The position numbers and the translations under genes were made by a program. This document shows positions 49,794 to 58,517 of a DNA stretch of 64,000 nt, piece by piece (the stretch's first letter is position 1; every line of letters begins with the position of its first letter). Origin of the DNA: JAIBJN01 sp963838795 (GTDB taxonomy: Bacteria; Actinomycetota; Thermoleophilia; Gaiellales; Gaiellaceae); NCBI GenBank assembly GCA_963838795.1, contig CAWISL010000001.1, positions 372,001 to 436,000 on the forward strand, read 5' to 3'. Under the pieces are notes generated by a model that saw only the letters and a program-made list of their open reading frames with translations, did no database searches and was not told the origin of the DNA.

Positions 49794-51158
49794 ATGAGCT
49801 GTTCCTGCAACGAGTTCACGCGCGCGACCGCCCTCCGGCGCTCCGTCGCCGAGGCGGGCCGCGGCCTCCCGGTGATCGAGCCGGGCATGCCCATTCCGGC
49901 GGGCACCGGCCTCGACCGCCGCGCCTTCCTCTCGCGCGCCGCCGGGCTCGCCCTCTCCGTCTACGGGGCGAGCACGCTGCCGTTCGGCCTCTTCGAGGAA
50001 GGCATCGCCCGCGCCCAGAGCGGGCCGGCCGGCCCGGTGCTCCTGTCGGTCTTCCTCGACGGCGGGGCGGACTCCCTCTCCATGCTCTTCCCGGCGGGCC
50101 ACCCGCAGTACGCGTCCCTCCGCCCGCAGCTCGCGCTCGGGCCGGGCGAGGGCCAGCCGTTCTCCGAGGACACGAGCCTGCGCTGGCACCCCTCGCTCAC
50201 TCCGCTGGCCACGCTGCACGGGGAGGGGAAGGTGACCGTGGTTCCGGCGATCGGCTACACGGACGCCGACCAGTCCCACTTCACCTCCCGCCACTACTGG
50301 GAGGTCGGCGCGACGGACGCTCATCTGCGCACGGGCTGGCTCGGGCGTTATCTCGACGTCGCCGGGACGCTCGACAACCCGCTCCAAGGCCTGGCGCTCA
50401 ACTACTCGCTGCACCCGTCCCTCGCGTCCGCCAACGTGCCCGTCGCCGCCGTCTCGGCGGTTGACGAATACGACTTCTGGGCTCGCGGCGTCTGGGGCGA
50501 CGTGGAGCAGCGGATGCTTGAGGCGATGGGGACGTTCCCGCCCGTGTCCGACCCCGCAGCGTCGAAGGTCGCCGAGATCACCCAGCAGGTCGCGACCCTG
50601 CGCTCGCAGCTTCTCCCCTTCGCGGACGGCAACTTCGGGACGACGGTTCCCTATCCCGGCGGGGGAGGCTTCCCCGATCGGCTGGCAGGCCTCGCCGCCA
50701 TGATCGCCGCTGGGCTGCCGCTGCGCTGCGTGACCATGAGCGCTCCCGGGATGTACGACACGCATGCCGACCAGGAGAACGGCCTTCCGGCAGACCTCGC
50801 CCTCACTGCCGACTCGCTCTTCGCCTTCCAGCGCGACCTCGAGTCGCGTGGGATCGCCGACGACGTCCTCGTGCTCGTCTGGAGCGAGTTCGGGCGCCGG
50901 GTGGAGGAGAACGGCTCCGTCGGCACCGACCACGGCGCCGCGGGCGTCGGCCTGCTCATGGGCTCGCGCGTCAGGGGCCAGATGCTCGGCGAGTTCCCGG
51001 GACTGGCGCCCTCCGGCCTCGACGAGCAGGGCAACCTGCGGGCGACCTTCGACTTCCGCTCCCTCTACTGCTCGCTGCTCGAGCAGTGGTTCGCCACCGA
51101 CGCGGCTCTGGTGATCCCCAACGCGGCGACCTTCACCCGCGCCACGCTCCTGACATGA
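49794..51158 (+). CDS. DUF1501 protein with Tat signal
   Basis: A 454-residue DUF1501 protein of the alkaline-phosphatase/sulfatase-like superfamily. The N-terminus carries a twin-arginine export motif, LDRRAFLSRAAGLALSVYG near residue 42. Family motifs include LLSVFLDGGADSLSMLFP, YTDADQSHFTSRHYWEVG and the late VWSEFGRRVEENGSVGTDHGAAGVGLLMGS, which holds probable metal ligands. It follows DUF1800 by two bases and overlaps the cupredoxin gene by ATGA. The set is exported by Tat, so folding with a metal cofactor is likely. Confidence 0.93.
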   Translation: MSCSCNEFTRATALRRSVAEAGRGLPVIEPGMPIPAGTGLDRRAFLSRAAGLALSVYGASTLPFGLFEEGIARAQSGPAGPVLLSVFLDGGADSLSMLFPAGHPQYASLRPQLALGPGEGQPFSEDTSLRWHPSLTPLATLHGEGKVTVVPAIGYTDADQSHFTSRHYWEVGATDAHLRTGWLGRYLDVAGTLDNPLQGLALNYSLHPSLASANVPVAAVSAVDEYDFWARGVWGDVEQRMLEAMGTFPPVSDPAASKVAEITQQVATLRSQLLPFADGNFGTTVPYPGGGGFPDRLAGLAAMIAAGLPLRCVTMSAPGMYDTHADQENGLPADLALTADSLFAFQRDLESRGIADDVLVLVWSEFGRRVEENGSVGTDHGAAGVGLLMGSRVRGQMLGEFPGLAPSGLDEQGNLRATFDFRSLYCSLLEQWFATDAALVIPNAATFTRATLLT

Positions 51159-51514
51159 AGCGTCCGGCGCTCGCCGCCCTTGCGACGTTCGTTCTCGTGG
51201 CCGTGCCCGGGACCGCCGGCGCCTATCCGACGCGGGTGCAGGCGGTCGCCGACGAGTTCACCCTGACGCTCTCACGGCTCTCGGTTCCGAACAAGCGCGT
51301 GAAGATCGAGCTCGCCAACTTCGGCGAGGACCCGCACGACCTCAGGCTCCGGCGCATCGGAGGCACGCGCACGTTCGTGATCCCGGAGACGCTCCCGGGC
51401 GAGCGGACGACGAGGACGTTCGACCTTGGCCCGGGGCGCTACCGCGTCTGGTGTTCGGTCGCCGATCACCACGAGCAGGGCATGCGGGCCACGTTGCGCG
51501 TCCGCCGCGACTAA
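51155..51514 (+). CDS. Secreted cupredoxin-like copper protein
   Basis: A 119-residue protein. A signal peptide covers residues 1-22. The mature part has a plastocyanin-like fold with a histidine in EDPHDLRLRR and the type-1 copper loop CSVADHHEQGM (cysteine, histidine, methionine spacing) near residue 100, so copper binding is predicted. It overlaps the DUF1501 stop by ATGA and is the third gene of the operon. It may transfer electrons to or from a DUF1501/DUF1800 partner, which is inference. Confidence 0.85.
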   Translation: MKRPALAALATFVLVAVPGTAGAYPTRVQAVADEFTLTLSRLSVPNKRVKIELANFGEDPHDLRLRRIGGTRTFVIPETLPGERTTRTFDLGPGRYRVWCSVADHHEQGMRATLRVRRD

Positions 51515-52323
51515 GAGAGCGTCTGCGCGACGTCGCCCATGCGCTCGAAGCGGGCGCCGGCCTCGAGGCAGCGCTCCACGAATGTCCCGAGCATCGCCAC
51601 GCGATGGCCGCGTCCGATCACCTGTGGATGCATCGTGACGGTGAGGATCCCGCCGTCCACGTTGGCGTCCATCCAGTCGAACTCCGCCTGCCAGATCTCG
51701 AGCACGTCGCTCGGCGTCGCGCCGCCCTTGCGGTACGGGTCGAAGTTGAACTGGAAGTGCACCCAGTCGTCGAGCTCGAAGCAGAGCGGAAGCTCCCAGA
51801 CGCTCGACTCCCGGCCGCGCTCGAGGGGAACGCCGCGCGCGACCCGGTCGCCGATGCGCGGATGAAAGGGCCGGTAGTCGTCGGTCATCAGGCTCGAGTC
51901 GTAGAGGAAGCCGAGCTCCTCGACGAGGCCGAGCGTCGAGTAGGACAGGTCCGCAGACGGGGCGCGGAACCCGAGAGGCGTAACGCCGATCCTCTCGAGC
52001 ACCGACCAGGCGCGCTCCATGTCGGCGCGCTCCTCGTCCGGGGCCTGGAGGCTCGGGTCGACATGGGCGTAGGAGTGGTGCGCGACCTCGTGGCCGGCTT
52101 CCAGGATCGAGGCAGTCTCCGCGGGGAATGACTCGACGGTGTGGCCGGGGACGAAGAAGGTGGCGGGCAGGCCGCGCTCCTCCAGGAAGCGTAGTAGGCG
52201 GGGGACGCCGACGCGGGCTCCGTACTCGCCCCGGTTGAGCATCGCCGGCGTGACCCGGTCGTAGGCAAGCCAGACCGACAGCGCGTCGAAGTCGAAGCTC
52301 AGGCAGACGGTGCTACGGGGCAC
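51511..52323 (-). CDS. Polysaccharide deacetylase family protein
   Basis: A 270-residue NodB-like deacetylase. VCLSFDFDALSVW holds the catalytic aspartate pair, ATFFVPGHTVESFPAE and GHEVAHHSYAHVDPS give the metal histidines, and LGFRAPSADLS and LTVTMHPQVIGRG the later catalytic segments. It resembles the actinobacterial deacetylases of the HpPgdA/allantoinase-like group. No signal peptide, so it probably acts in the cytoplasm. Converges on the cupredoxin gene with four bases overlapping; divergent from groES. Confidence 0.9.
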   Translation of the reverse strand: MPRSTVCLSFDFDALSVWLAYDRVTPAMLNRGEYGARVGVPRLLRFLEERGLPATFFVPGHTVESFPAETASILEAGHEVAHHSYAHVDPSLQAPDEERADMERAWSVLERIGVTPLGFRAPSADLSYSTLGLVEELGFLYDSSLMTDDYRPFHPRIGDRVARGVPLERGRESSVWELPLCFELDDWVHFQFNFDPYRKGGATPSDVLEIWQAEFDWMDANVDGGILTVTMHPQVIGRGHRVAMLGTFVERCLEAGARFERMGDVAQTLS

Positions 52324-52346
52324 GCGAGGGAGCCTACAATCGGAGC

Positions 52347-52634
52347 ATGGAGGACCCGGCCCCGCTGACGATCACGCTGGAGCCGCTCGACGACCACCTG
52401 ATCGTCGAGCCGCTCGACGAGGACGTCGAGACGCGAACAGGGCTGATCATCCCGCAGAGCGCCGAGGCCGGCTGCCGGACGGGCATCGTCACGGGCGTCG
52501 GCGCCGACGCACAGGGCATCGACCCCGGGGACAAGGTGCTCTTCCCGAAGGACGCGGGCTACGACGTCCGGCTCGGAGGGGTCGCGTGCAAGGTGCTGAG
52601 CCGCCGGGAGCTCATCGCCCGCGTCCACGACTAG
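52347..52634 (+). CDS. groS: GroES-like 10 kDa co-chaperonin
   Basis: A 95-residue GroES protein. LDDHLIVEPLDEDVETRTGLIIPQSA holds the conserved start and mobile loop, VTGVGADAQGIDPGDKVLFPKDAG the roof region, and YDVRLGGVACKVLSRRELIARV the end. Length is normal. There is no groEL next to it, so it is an orphan copy or an additional one. Its stop converges on the MMPL gene with four bases overlapping. Confidence 0.92.
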   Translation: MEDPAPLTITLEPLDDHLIVEPLDEDVETRTGLIIPQSAEAGCRTGIVTGVGADAQGIDPGDKVLFPKDAGYDVRLGGVACKVLSRRELIARVHD

Positions 52635-54829
52635 GCTTCGCCGTGACGCAGGCGACCCGGCCAAGCCCCCGCGTCCCCGAACAGCAGGACGAGGGCCGGG
52701 ATGAGCAGGGGCCGAACCACGAAGGTCTCCAAGAGCACGCCGACGGCCATCATGAAGGCGAACTCGCGGAAGCCGTCGATCGGAATAATCGCCAGCATCG
52801 CGAACGAGGCTGCCAGCGCAATCCCGGCGACGCTGATCGCGCGCGAGGCTCGCGGGACCGCCACGGCGATCGCCTCCCGCAAGGGGCGGTGGTCGGCCTC
52901 CTGCCAGATGCGTCCGGCAACGAACACGTTGTAGTCCGAGCCGAGCGAGACGAGGAGCACGCCCGCCGCGAACGGGACGTAGTAGGTGAGGTCGTTGTGC
53001 CCGAGGAGCCCTTGGAAGACGTACGTGGTCAGTCCGAGGGTGGCGGCGACCGAGAGGACGCTGGCGGCTAGGAGGTAGAGCGGCGCCACCAGGGCGCGCA
53101 GGAAGAGCGCCAGCAGGACGAAGTTGAGCGCGAGCACGGCGGCGCCGACGACGGCCGAGCTGTCGACGATCGCGTCGACCGTGTCCGAGGCGACCGCCGT
53201 TTGGCCGGTGAGGGCGGCCTCCGCCTGCCGGAGCCCCGCCGCCTGCAGAGCCTCGGGGAGCTGCTCCTCGAGCTCCTGCGCCGCCTTGATCGCCTTGGAG
53301 TCGAGCGGCGGCTCGTCGAAGATGACCGCGAACCGTGCCGCGTTGCCGTCCTCCGAGACGAACACGTCGCCCGGCGCTTCCTGCGGTACGACGCGCGGTC
53401 CCAGGACGCCCTCGACCTCCGTCACCCGTTTGAGCTCCTCCTCGAGTCGCGCGAGCTCGTCGGTGCGCTCGCCGACGCCGTCGCCCTCGACGAGGACGAT
53501 TGTCGGCGCGAGGATGCCGGCTGCGAAGCCCTGGTCCGCGGCGCTGGCCGCCTCCTGCACCTCCGAGCCCACCGGAAGGCCGCTGCCGAGCCTGAGGGCC
53601 AGCTCCGTGTGACGGAGCCCGGACGCCGCCGCGAGCAGTCCGACCACCGTGACCAACGCGACCAGGCCGGCCACCGGCCGCGACGTGAGGAAACCGGCGA
53701 TCGCCGACCGGACGCGCGTTGGGCGCTCCAGACCCTCGTCCGGCTGCTCCCGGGGCTTCAACGTCGGCCAGAACACCAACCGGCCGAAGAGGGCGAGGGT
53801 GGCCGGCACGAACGTGAGCGAGACCGCGAGCGAGACCGCTGCGGTAACGGCGAGGGCCGGCCCGAACGCCCGGAAGAACTCGAGCTCGCCCACGAGCAGC
53901 GCGGCTGAGCCCGCGACGACGATCAGGCCGGCGGTCGCCACGATCGGCGCCACGGCCAGGCACGCGCGCTCGGCCGCCGCCAGCCTCGGGGTGCCGTGGG
54001 CAAGCTCGCGCCGGCCGGCGGAGAGGAAGAAGATCGTGTAGTCGGTGACGATGCCGAGCGTGAGCGCGACGACGAGTGGCTCGACCTCCTCAGGAATGCT
54101 GGCGCCGAGTCGCTCCACGGTCCAGGGGATGAGGCCGGCCGCGACGAGGAACGCGAGCCCCGCGGCGGCGAGCGTGAGGAGCGGAGCGCCGAGCGAGCGG
54201 AAGGTCAGCCCGACGACGAGCGCGATCGCCAGCACGGTGCCGAGCTCGACGTAGGGAAGAGCGTTCTCGATCTCCTCGAACTGGGCGAGCCGAGCCGGGC
54301 CCGGGCCGGTGACGCCGGCATAGTGGCCTGCCGCGCGATCCGCGTAGTCGTGCGCAAGCTCGACCTTGCCCGTCAGGCTCACGTCATCGGAGAAGAAGAG
54401 ATGCGAGACAGCCGTCGTGCCGTCCTCTTCCGAGCCGGGGAACAGCTCCTTCGTGTTGAGGATCGGGAGCGCGAAGAGGATTTCGTCTCCGCCCTGCTCG
54501 TCGGTTGTCACCTCGACGGCCCGCTCGACGATCGCGCGCTGCTCTTCGAGCGAGAAGCCCGCCTCGTCGCGCTCGACGACGGCCGTGTCGGCCGTCAGGG
54601 GAACGGAGAAGAGCTGCTGGGCGCGGGCGCCCGCCTCGATGGCGGGCGAGTCGTCCGGAACCAAGCCGCCCAGCTCGAGCGGCTCGCCGCTTCGGAGGCC
54701 AGGGAGGTAGACGGTTGCCGCGACAGCGGCCGCGATCCATGCCGCGATCACCAGGTAGCGGAAGCGGACGACCAGGATCGCGAAAGGGCGCCGCACGCAC
54801 GGGCTATGCCCCAAAGAGCCCGAGTTCAT
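52631..54829 (-). CDS. MMPL/RND-family membrane transporter
   Basis: A 732-residue MMPL protein with about twelve spans in two repeats. An N-terminal span at 20-40 precedes a large extracytoplasmic domain (about 45-165), then five spans with ALTLGIVTDYTIFFLSAGR (proton-relay aspartate and tyrosine); the second half repeats the plan with VLLVSLGSDYNVFVAGRIWQE. Such proteins export lipids or drugs using the proton gradient. Only one copy, without an adaptor gene. The start at 54829 is the first ATG in frame. Confidence 0.9.
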   Translation of the reverse strand: MNSGSLGHSPCVRRPFAILVVRFRYLVIAAWIAAAVAATVYLPGLRSGEPLELGGLVPDDSPAIEAGARAQQLFSVPLTADTAVVERDEAGFSLEEQRAIVERAVEVTTDEQGGDEILFALPILNTKELFPGSEEDGTTAVSHLFFSDDVSLTGKVELAHDYADRAAGHYAGVTGPGPARLAQFEEIENALPYVELGTVLAIALVVGLTFRSLGAPLLTLAAAGLAFLVAAGLIPWTVERLGASIPEEVEPLVVALTLGIVTDYTIFFLSAGRRELAHGTPRLAAAERACLAVAPIVATAGLIVVAGSAALLVGELEFFRAFGPALAVTAAVSLAVSLTFVPATLALFGRLVFWPTLKPREQPDEGLERPTRVRSAIAGFLTSRPVAGLVALVTVVGLLAAASGLRHTELALRLGSGLPVGSEVQEAASAADQGFAAGILAPTIVLVEGDGVGERTDELARLEEELKRVTEVEGVLGPRVVPQEAPGDVFVSEDGNAARFAVIFDEPPLDSKAIKAAQELEEQLPEALQAAGLRQAEAALTGQTAVASDTVDAIVDSSAVVGAAVLALNFVLLALFLRALVAPLYLLAASVLSVAATLGLTTYVFQGLLGHNDLTYYVPFAAGVLLVSLGSDYNVFVAGRIWQEADHRPLREAIAVAVPRASRAISVAGIALAASFAMLAIIPIDGFREFAFMMAVGVLLETFVVRPLLIPALVLLFGDAGAWPGRLRHGEA

Positions 54830-54851
54830 GCGTGCGCGTACAGGTCTTGCG

Positions 54852-55187
54852 CTAGCCCCAGCCGAGCTCGCTGATGCGATCCTCGTCGATCCCGAAGTGG
54901 TGGGCGATCTCGTGGACGACCGTGATCCGGATCTCCTCCTCGAGGACCTCGGGATCGTCGCCGAACTCCTCCTCGAGAGGGATCCGGTAGATGGCGATCT
55001 TGTCCGGGAGCACGCCCGCGTAGCTTTCGACGCCGCGCTCGGTCAGCGGGATGCCGAGGTAGAGGCCGAAGAGGTCGGGGTCCTCGTCGTTCTCGTCCTC
55101 GACCACGATCTCCACGTTGGACATGGCCTCGCGGAGCTTCGCGGGCAGCGAGTCGAACGCCGACCGAACGTGGTCCTCGAAGGTCAC
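54852..55187 (-). CDS. Metallopeptidase family protein (MpgA-like, minimal zincin)
   Basis: A 111-residue minigluzincin-like protein. The zinc motif ITVVHEIAHHFGIDEDRISELG is at the C-terminus (HExxH), and DLFGLYLGIPLTER with IYRIPLEEEFGDD precedes it. The fold has only a core zinc site; such proteins are widespread and lack a known substrate. GTG start. It lies between argF and the MMPL gene on the same strand. Confidence 0.9.
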   Translation of the reverse strand: MTFEDHVRSAFDSLPAKLREAMSNVEIVVEDENDEDPDLFGLYLGIPLTERGVESYAGVLPDKIAIYRIPLEEEFGDDPEVLEEEIRITVVHEIAHHFGIDEDRISELGWG

Positions 55188-55198
55188 CGGCGGGGCAC

Positions 55199-56137
55199 TC
55201 AGCGAATGACGAGCGCCATGAGCGCCTTCTGGGCGTGGAGGCGGTTCTCCGCCTGGTCCCAGACGGCCGAGCGCTCGCCGTAGAGCACGTCCTCGGCGAT
55301 CTCCTCGCCGTAGTGGGCAGGCAGGCAGTGGAGGACGATCGCCCGCTCGCTCGCGAGCGCGACGAGCTCGGCGTCGATCCCGTAGCCGTCGAGATCGGCG
55401 AGGCGCTGCTCACGCTCCTCCTCCTGGCCCATGCTCGTCCAGACGTCGGTGTAGAGGACGTCCGCGCCGGTCGCGGCCGCGCGGGCGTCGCCGGTCAGCT
55501 CCACCGCGGTTCCGTTCGCCTCGGCGGCGGCGCGCGCCCACCCCACGACCTCCTCGGACGGCTCGTAGCCCGGCGGGGTCGCGGCGACGAAGTCCAGGCC
55601 GAGCTTCGCGCAGGCGACCATCAGCGAGTGACAGACGTTGTTTCCGTCCCCGAGGTAGGCGACCCGGATGCCTTCGAAGCCGCCCAGCCGCTCGCGGATG
55701 GTCATGACGTCAGCGAGGGCCTGGCACGGGTGGAACTGGTCGGTGAGGCCGTTGATGACGGGGATATCGGCGTGCTCGGCGAGCTGGTCGACGTCGGACT
55801 GCTCGAACGTCCGGATCATGATCCCGTCGAGGTAACGCGAGAGGACGACCGCCGTGTCCTTGATCGTCTCTCCACGCCCGAGCTGGAGATCGCCGGTCGC
55901 GAGATAGAGGCCGGTGCCGCCGAGCTGAGCGATCCCGACCTCGAAGCTCACCCGCGTGCGGGTCGAGGGCTTCTGGAAGATCATCCCGAGGTTTCTGCCC
56001 TCGAGCAGGCGGTGCGGCACGCGCTCGCGTTGGCGAGCCTTGAGGCGCTCGGCGTGGTCGAGGACGAGCACGAGCTCGTCGCTCTCCCAGTCGTTCACTC
56101 GGAGGAAGTCGCGGCCCTTCAGATGCGCCGGGATCAC
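55199..56137 (-). CDS. argF: Ornithine carbamoyltransferase
   Basis: A 312-residue enzyme joining carbamoyl phosphate and ornithine to citrulline or running the reverse reaction. FQKPSTRTRVSFEVG is the carbamoyl-phosphate site, DQFHPCQALADVMTI is the HPCQ motif, and VLHCLPAHYGEEI the ornithine-site HCLP. Length matches the anabolic and catabolic types alike. A carbamate kinase follows 104 bases upstream on the same strand, which suggests catabolic use (ArcB-like); no arginine deiminase is seen. GTG start. Confidence 0.95.
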   Translation of the reverse strand: MIPAHLKGRDFLRVNDWESDELVLVLDHAERLKARQRERVPHRLLEGRNLGMIFQKPSTRTRVSFEVGIAQLGGTGLYLATGDLQLGRGETIKDTAVVLSRYLDGIMIRTFEQSDVDQLAEHADIPVINGLTDQFHPCQALADVMTIRERLGGFEGIRVAYLGDGNNVCHSLMVACAKLGLDFVAATPPGYEPSEEVVGWARAAAEANGTAVELTGDARAAATGADVLYTDVWTSMGQEEEREQRLADLDGYGIDAELVALASERAIVLHCLPAHYGEEIAEDVLYGERSAVWDQAENRLHAQKALMALVIR

Positions 56138-56241
56138 GGGCGCATCCTACGTCGAGGGCAGCCCGACGCTCTGATACCGATGCAGGCAGCTCAAGGAGCA
56201 GCACGCTCGCCCACCGCGGCGATCCTCGACCGCTGGTTCGC

Positions 56242-57162
56242 CTAGCCGCCAGCCGATGGCCTCGTGCGGATCCTCGTCCCGGGGTCGCCTTTTCCGATCG
56301 CGTCCGCGCTCGTGATCAGCGCCTCGCCGCCGGTCTGCCTGACGAAGGCGAACGCGGCCATGACCTTCGGCCGCATGCTCCCGGCCGGGAGCTCCTCGAC
56401 GATGTCGGCGTCGCGCTCGGGGTCGAGCTCGGCGATCGGCTCTCCCTGCGCGCCGTCGGCGCCGAAGTCCCGGTAGACGCCTGGAACCTGCGTGAGGATG
56501 ACGAGGCGCTGCGCGCCGAGCCCGATGGCGAGGAGCGCCGAGGCGTGATCCTTGTCGATCACGGCGTCGATGCCGTCGAATGCATCGCCTCGCCGGACGA
56601 CCGGGATGCCGCCCCCGCCCGCTGCCACCACGAGCTGACCGGCCTCGAGGAGGGTCCGCACGGCGCCGAGCTCGACCACCTCGAGCGGCCGTGGCGAAGG
56701 GACGACGCGGCGCCAGCCGCGGCCCGGCTCCTCCTTCATGGTCCAGCCCCGGTCTTGCTCGAGCTCGCGGGCCCGAGGCTCGTCGTAGTGCGGGCCGATC
56801 GGCTTCGTCGGGCTCCGGAAGGCCGGGTCGGCGGGATCGACCGCGACGTGGGTGACGACGACGGCCACCGGTCTGGCCACCACGGGCAGGAGCTCGGCGG
56901 CGGCGAGCGTCCCGATCTCGGCCTGGGTCTGCGCGACCGCGACCCAGAGCGGGAGCGGCGGCGCCTCGGCCGCTCCCAGCTCCTGGCGGAGGAGCTCGTT
57001 GCCGACCTGGGGGCCGTTTCCGTGTGTGACGACGATCTCACCCTCGAGCAGCGGCGCGACCGCCGCGAAGGTGGCGGCGAGGTTGGCGCGGTGCTCGGCG
57101 GCTGTTCCGCGCTCCCCGCGGCCGAGAAGCGCGTTGCCCCCGAGCGCGACCACGGTCAGCAT
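56242..57162 (-). CDS. arcC: Carbamate kinase
   Basis: A 306-residue carbamate kinase, which makes ATP from carbamoyl phosphate or the reverse. VALGGNALLGRGERG near residue 6, VTHGNGPQVGNELLRQE near 46, PIGPHYDEPRA near 120, VVAAGGGGIPVV near 178, IDKDHASALLA near 202 and LPAGSMRPKVMAAFAFV near 258 are all family signatures. It is coupled closely to the P-loop protein upstream and the carbamoyltransferase downstream. Confidence 0.95.
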   Translation of the reverse strand: MLTVVALGGNALLGRGERGTAAEHRANLAATFAAVAPLLEGEIVVTHGNGPQVGNELLRQELGAAEAPPLPLWVAVAQTQAEIGTLAAAELLPVVARPVAVVVTHVAVDPADPAFRSPTKPIGPHYDEPRARELEQDRGWTMKEEPGRGWRRVVPSPRPLEVVELGAVRTLLEAGQLVVAAGGGGIPVVRRGDAFDGIDAVIDKDHASALLAIGLGAQRLVILTQVPGVYRDFGADGAQGEPIAELDPERDADIVEELPAGSMRPKVMAAFAFVRQTGGEALITSADAIGKGDPGTRIRTRPSAGG

Positions 57163-57176
57163 TGAACGCTCGCGGG

Positions 57177-58517
57177 CTAAGTCAGCGCCGGCGCCGGCTC
57201 GATGATCCCGTGCGCTTCGAGGAGGGAGGTGAGGGTCGGCTCGCCGAGCTCCTGCAGCCGGTACGTGACGCGAAGAGCCGGCTTGTCGATCGAGATCACG
57301 CGCCTCAAGTCGATCGGAGTGCCGATGAGGACGAGGTCGGCGTCGGAGCGCGCGATCGTCTCGCGCAGCTCCTCCATCTGCCTGCGCCCGTAGCCCATGG
57401 CCGGCAGCAGATCCCGTACGTGCGGGTACGCCTCGAACGTCTTCTCGATCGAGCCCACTGCGAACGGCCGCGGGTCGACGAGCCCGGCCGCGTGGTGCTG
57501 CTTCGCGGCGAGCACTGCGGCGCCGTAGGTCATCTCCCCGTGCGTGAGGGTCGGCCCGTCTTCTACCGCGAGCACGCGCTTCCCGCGGATCTCGTCGGTG
57601 CGCCCGTCCTCCACGTGGAACGGCGAGGCGGCGAGGACGACCTCGGAGCGTGGGTTCACGCGGTGGATCGAGTCGAGCACGGCCTCGACCCCCTCCGGCG
57701 GCGCCGTGTCCGTCTTGTTGACGACGCAGACGTCGGCCATGCGCAGGTTCGTCTCGCCGGGGTGGTAGCGGAGCTCGTGGCCCGGCCTGTGCGGGTCGCA
57801 GACGACGATGTGCAGGTCCGGCTTGATGAACGGCGTGTCGTTGTTGCCGCCGTCCCAAACGATGACGTCCGCCTCCTGCTCGGCCCGCGAGAGGATGGCC
57901 GCGTAGTCGATACCGGCGAACACGAGGTTCCCCTCGGCGAGGTGGGGCTCGTACTCCTCCCGCTCTTCGATCGTGCAGTCCGCGGCGTCGAGGTCTTCGT
58001 AGTGCTCGAACCGCTGCACCGCCTGCTGCGTCAGGTCGCCGTAGGGCATCGGATGCCGCAGGACGGCCACACGCTTGCCCGCCTCGCGGAGCAGGCCTGC
58101 GACGTATCTGGTCGTCTGGCTCTTGCCGGAGCCGGTCCGCACGGCGCAGATTGCGACCACGGGCTTGTCGGAAGGAATCATCGTCGCCCGCGGGCCGAGG
58201 AGGGTGTAGTCGGCGCCCGCCGCCAGCGCCAGCGAGCCGACGTGCATGACGTGCTCGTGGGTCACGTCCGAGTACGCGAACACGACCTCGTCCGCGTTCT
58301 CTCGGCGCACGAGGTCGGCCAGCTCCTCCTCCGGGACGATCGGAATCCCCTCGGGGTAGCGCGACCCGGCCAGCGCGGCCGGGTAGACGCGCCCATCGAT
58401 GTCGGGGATCTGCGTCGCCGTGAAGGCGACCACCTGGACGTCGTCGCGCCCCCGGTAGACGACGTTGAAGTTGTGGAAGTCGCGGCCGGCCGCACCGGCG
58501 ATGACGACCTTTCTCAC
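57177..58517 (-). CDS. Cyclic 2,3-diphosphoglycerate synthetase-like P-loop GTPase
   Basis: A 446-residue protein of a family annotated as GTPase or cyclic-2,3-DPG synthetase. VVIAGAAGRDFHNFNVVYR begins it, AICAVRTGSGKSQTTRYVAGLL near residue 128 is the P-loop, and VWDGGNNDTPFIKPDLHIVVCDPHRPGHELRYHPGE near 220 plus VVNKTDTA are further signatures. Family members lie next to carbamate kinase and carbamoyltransferase, as here. Archaeal relatives make an osmolyte; the bacterial role is unclear. Its start overlaps the stop of the next gene upstream by four bases. Confidence 0.85.
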   Translation of the reverse strand: MRKVVIAGAAGRDFHNFNVVYRGRDDVQVVAFTATQIPDIDGRVYPAALAGSRYPEGIPIVPEEELADLVRRENADEVVFAYSDVTHEHVMHVGSLALAAGADYTLLGPRATMIPSDKPVVAICAVRTGSGKSQTTRYVAGLLREAGKRVAVLRHPMPYGDLTQQAVQRFEHYEDLDAADCTIEEREEYEPHLAEGNLVFAGIDYAAILSRAEQEADVIVWDGGNNDTPFIKPDLHIVVCDPHRPGHELRYHPGETNLRMADVCVVNKTDTAPPEGVEAVLDSIHRVNPRSEVVLAASPFHVEDGRTDEIRGKRVLAVEDGPTLTHGEMTYGAAVLAAKQHHAAGLVDPRPFAVGSIEKTFEAYPHVRDLLPAMGYGRRQMEELRETIARSDADLVLIGTPIDLRRVISIDKPALRVTYRLQELGEPTLTSLLEAHGIIEPAPALT

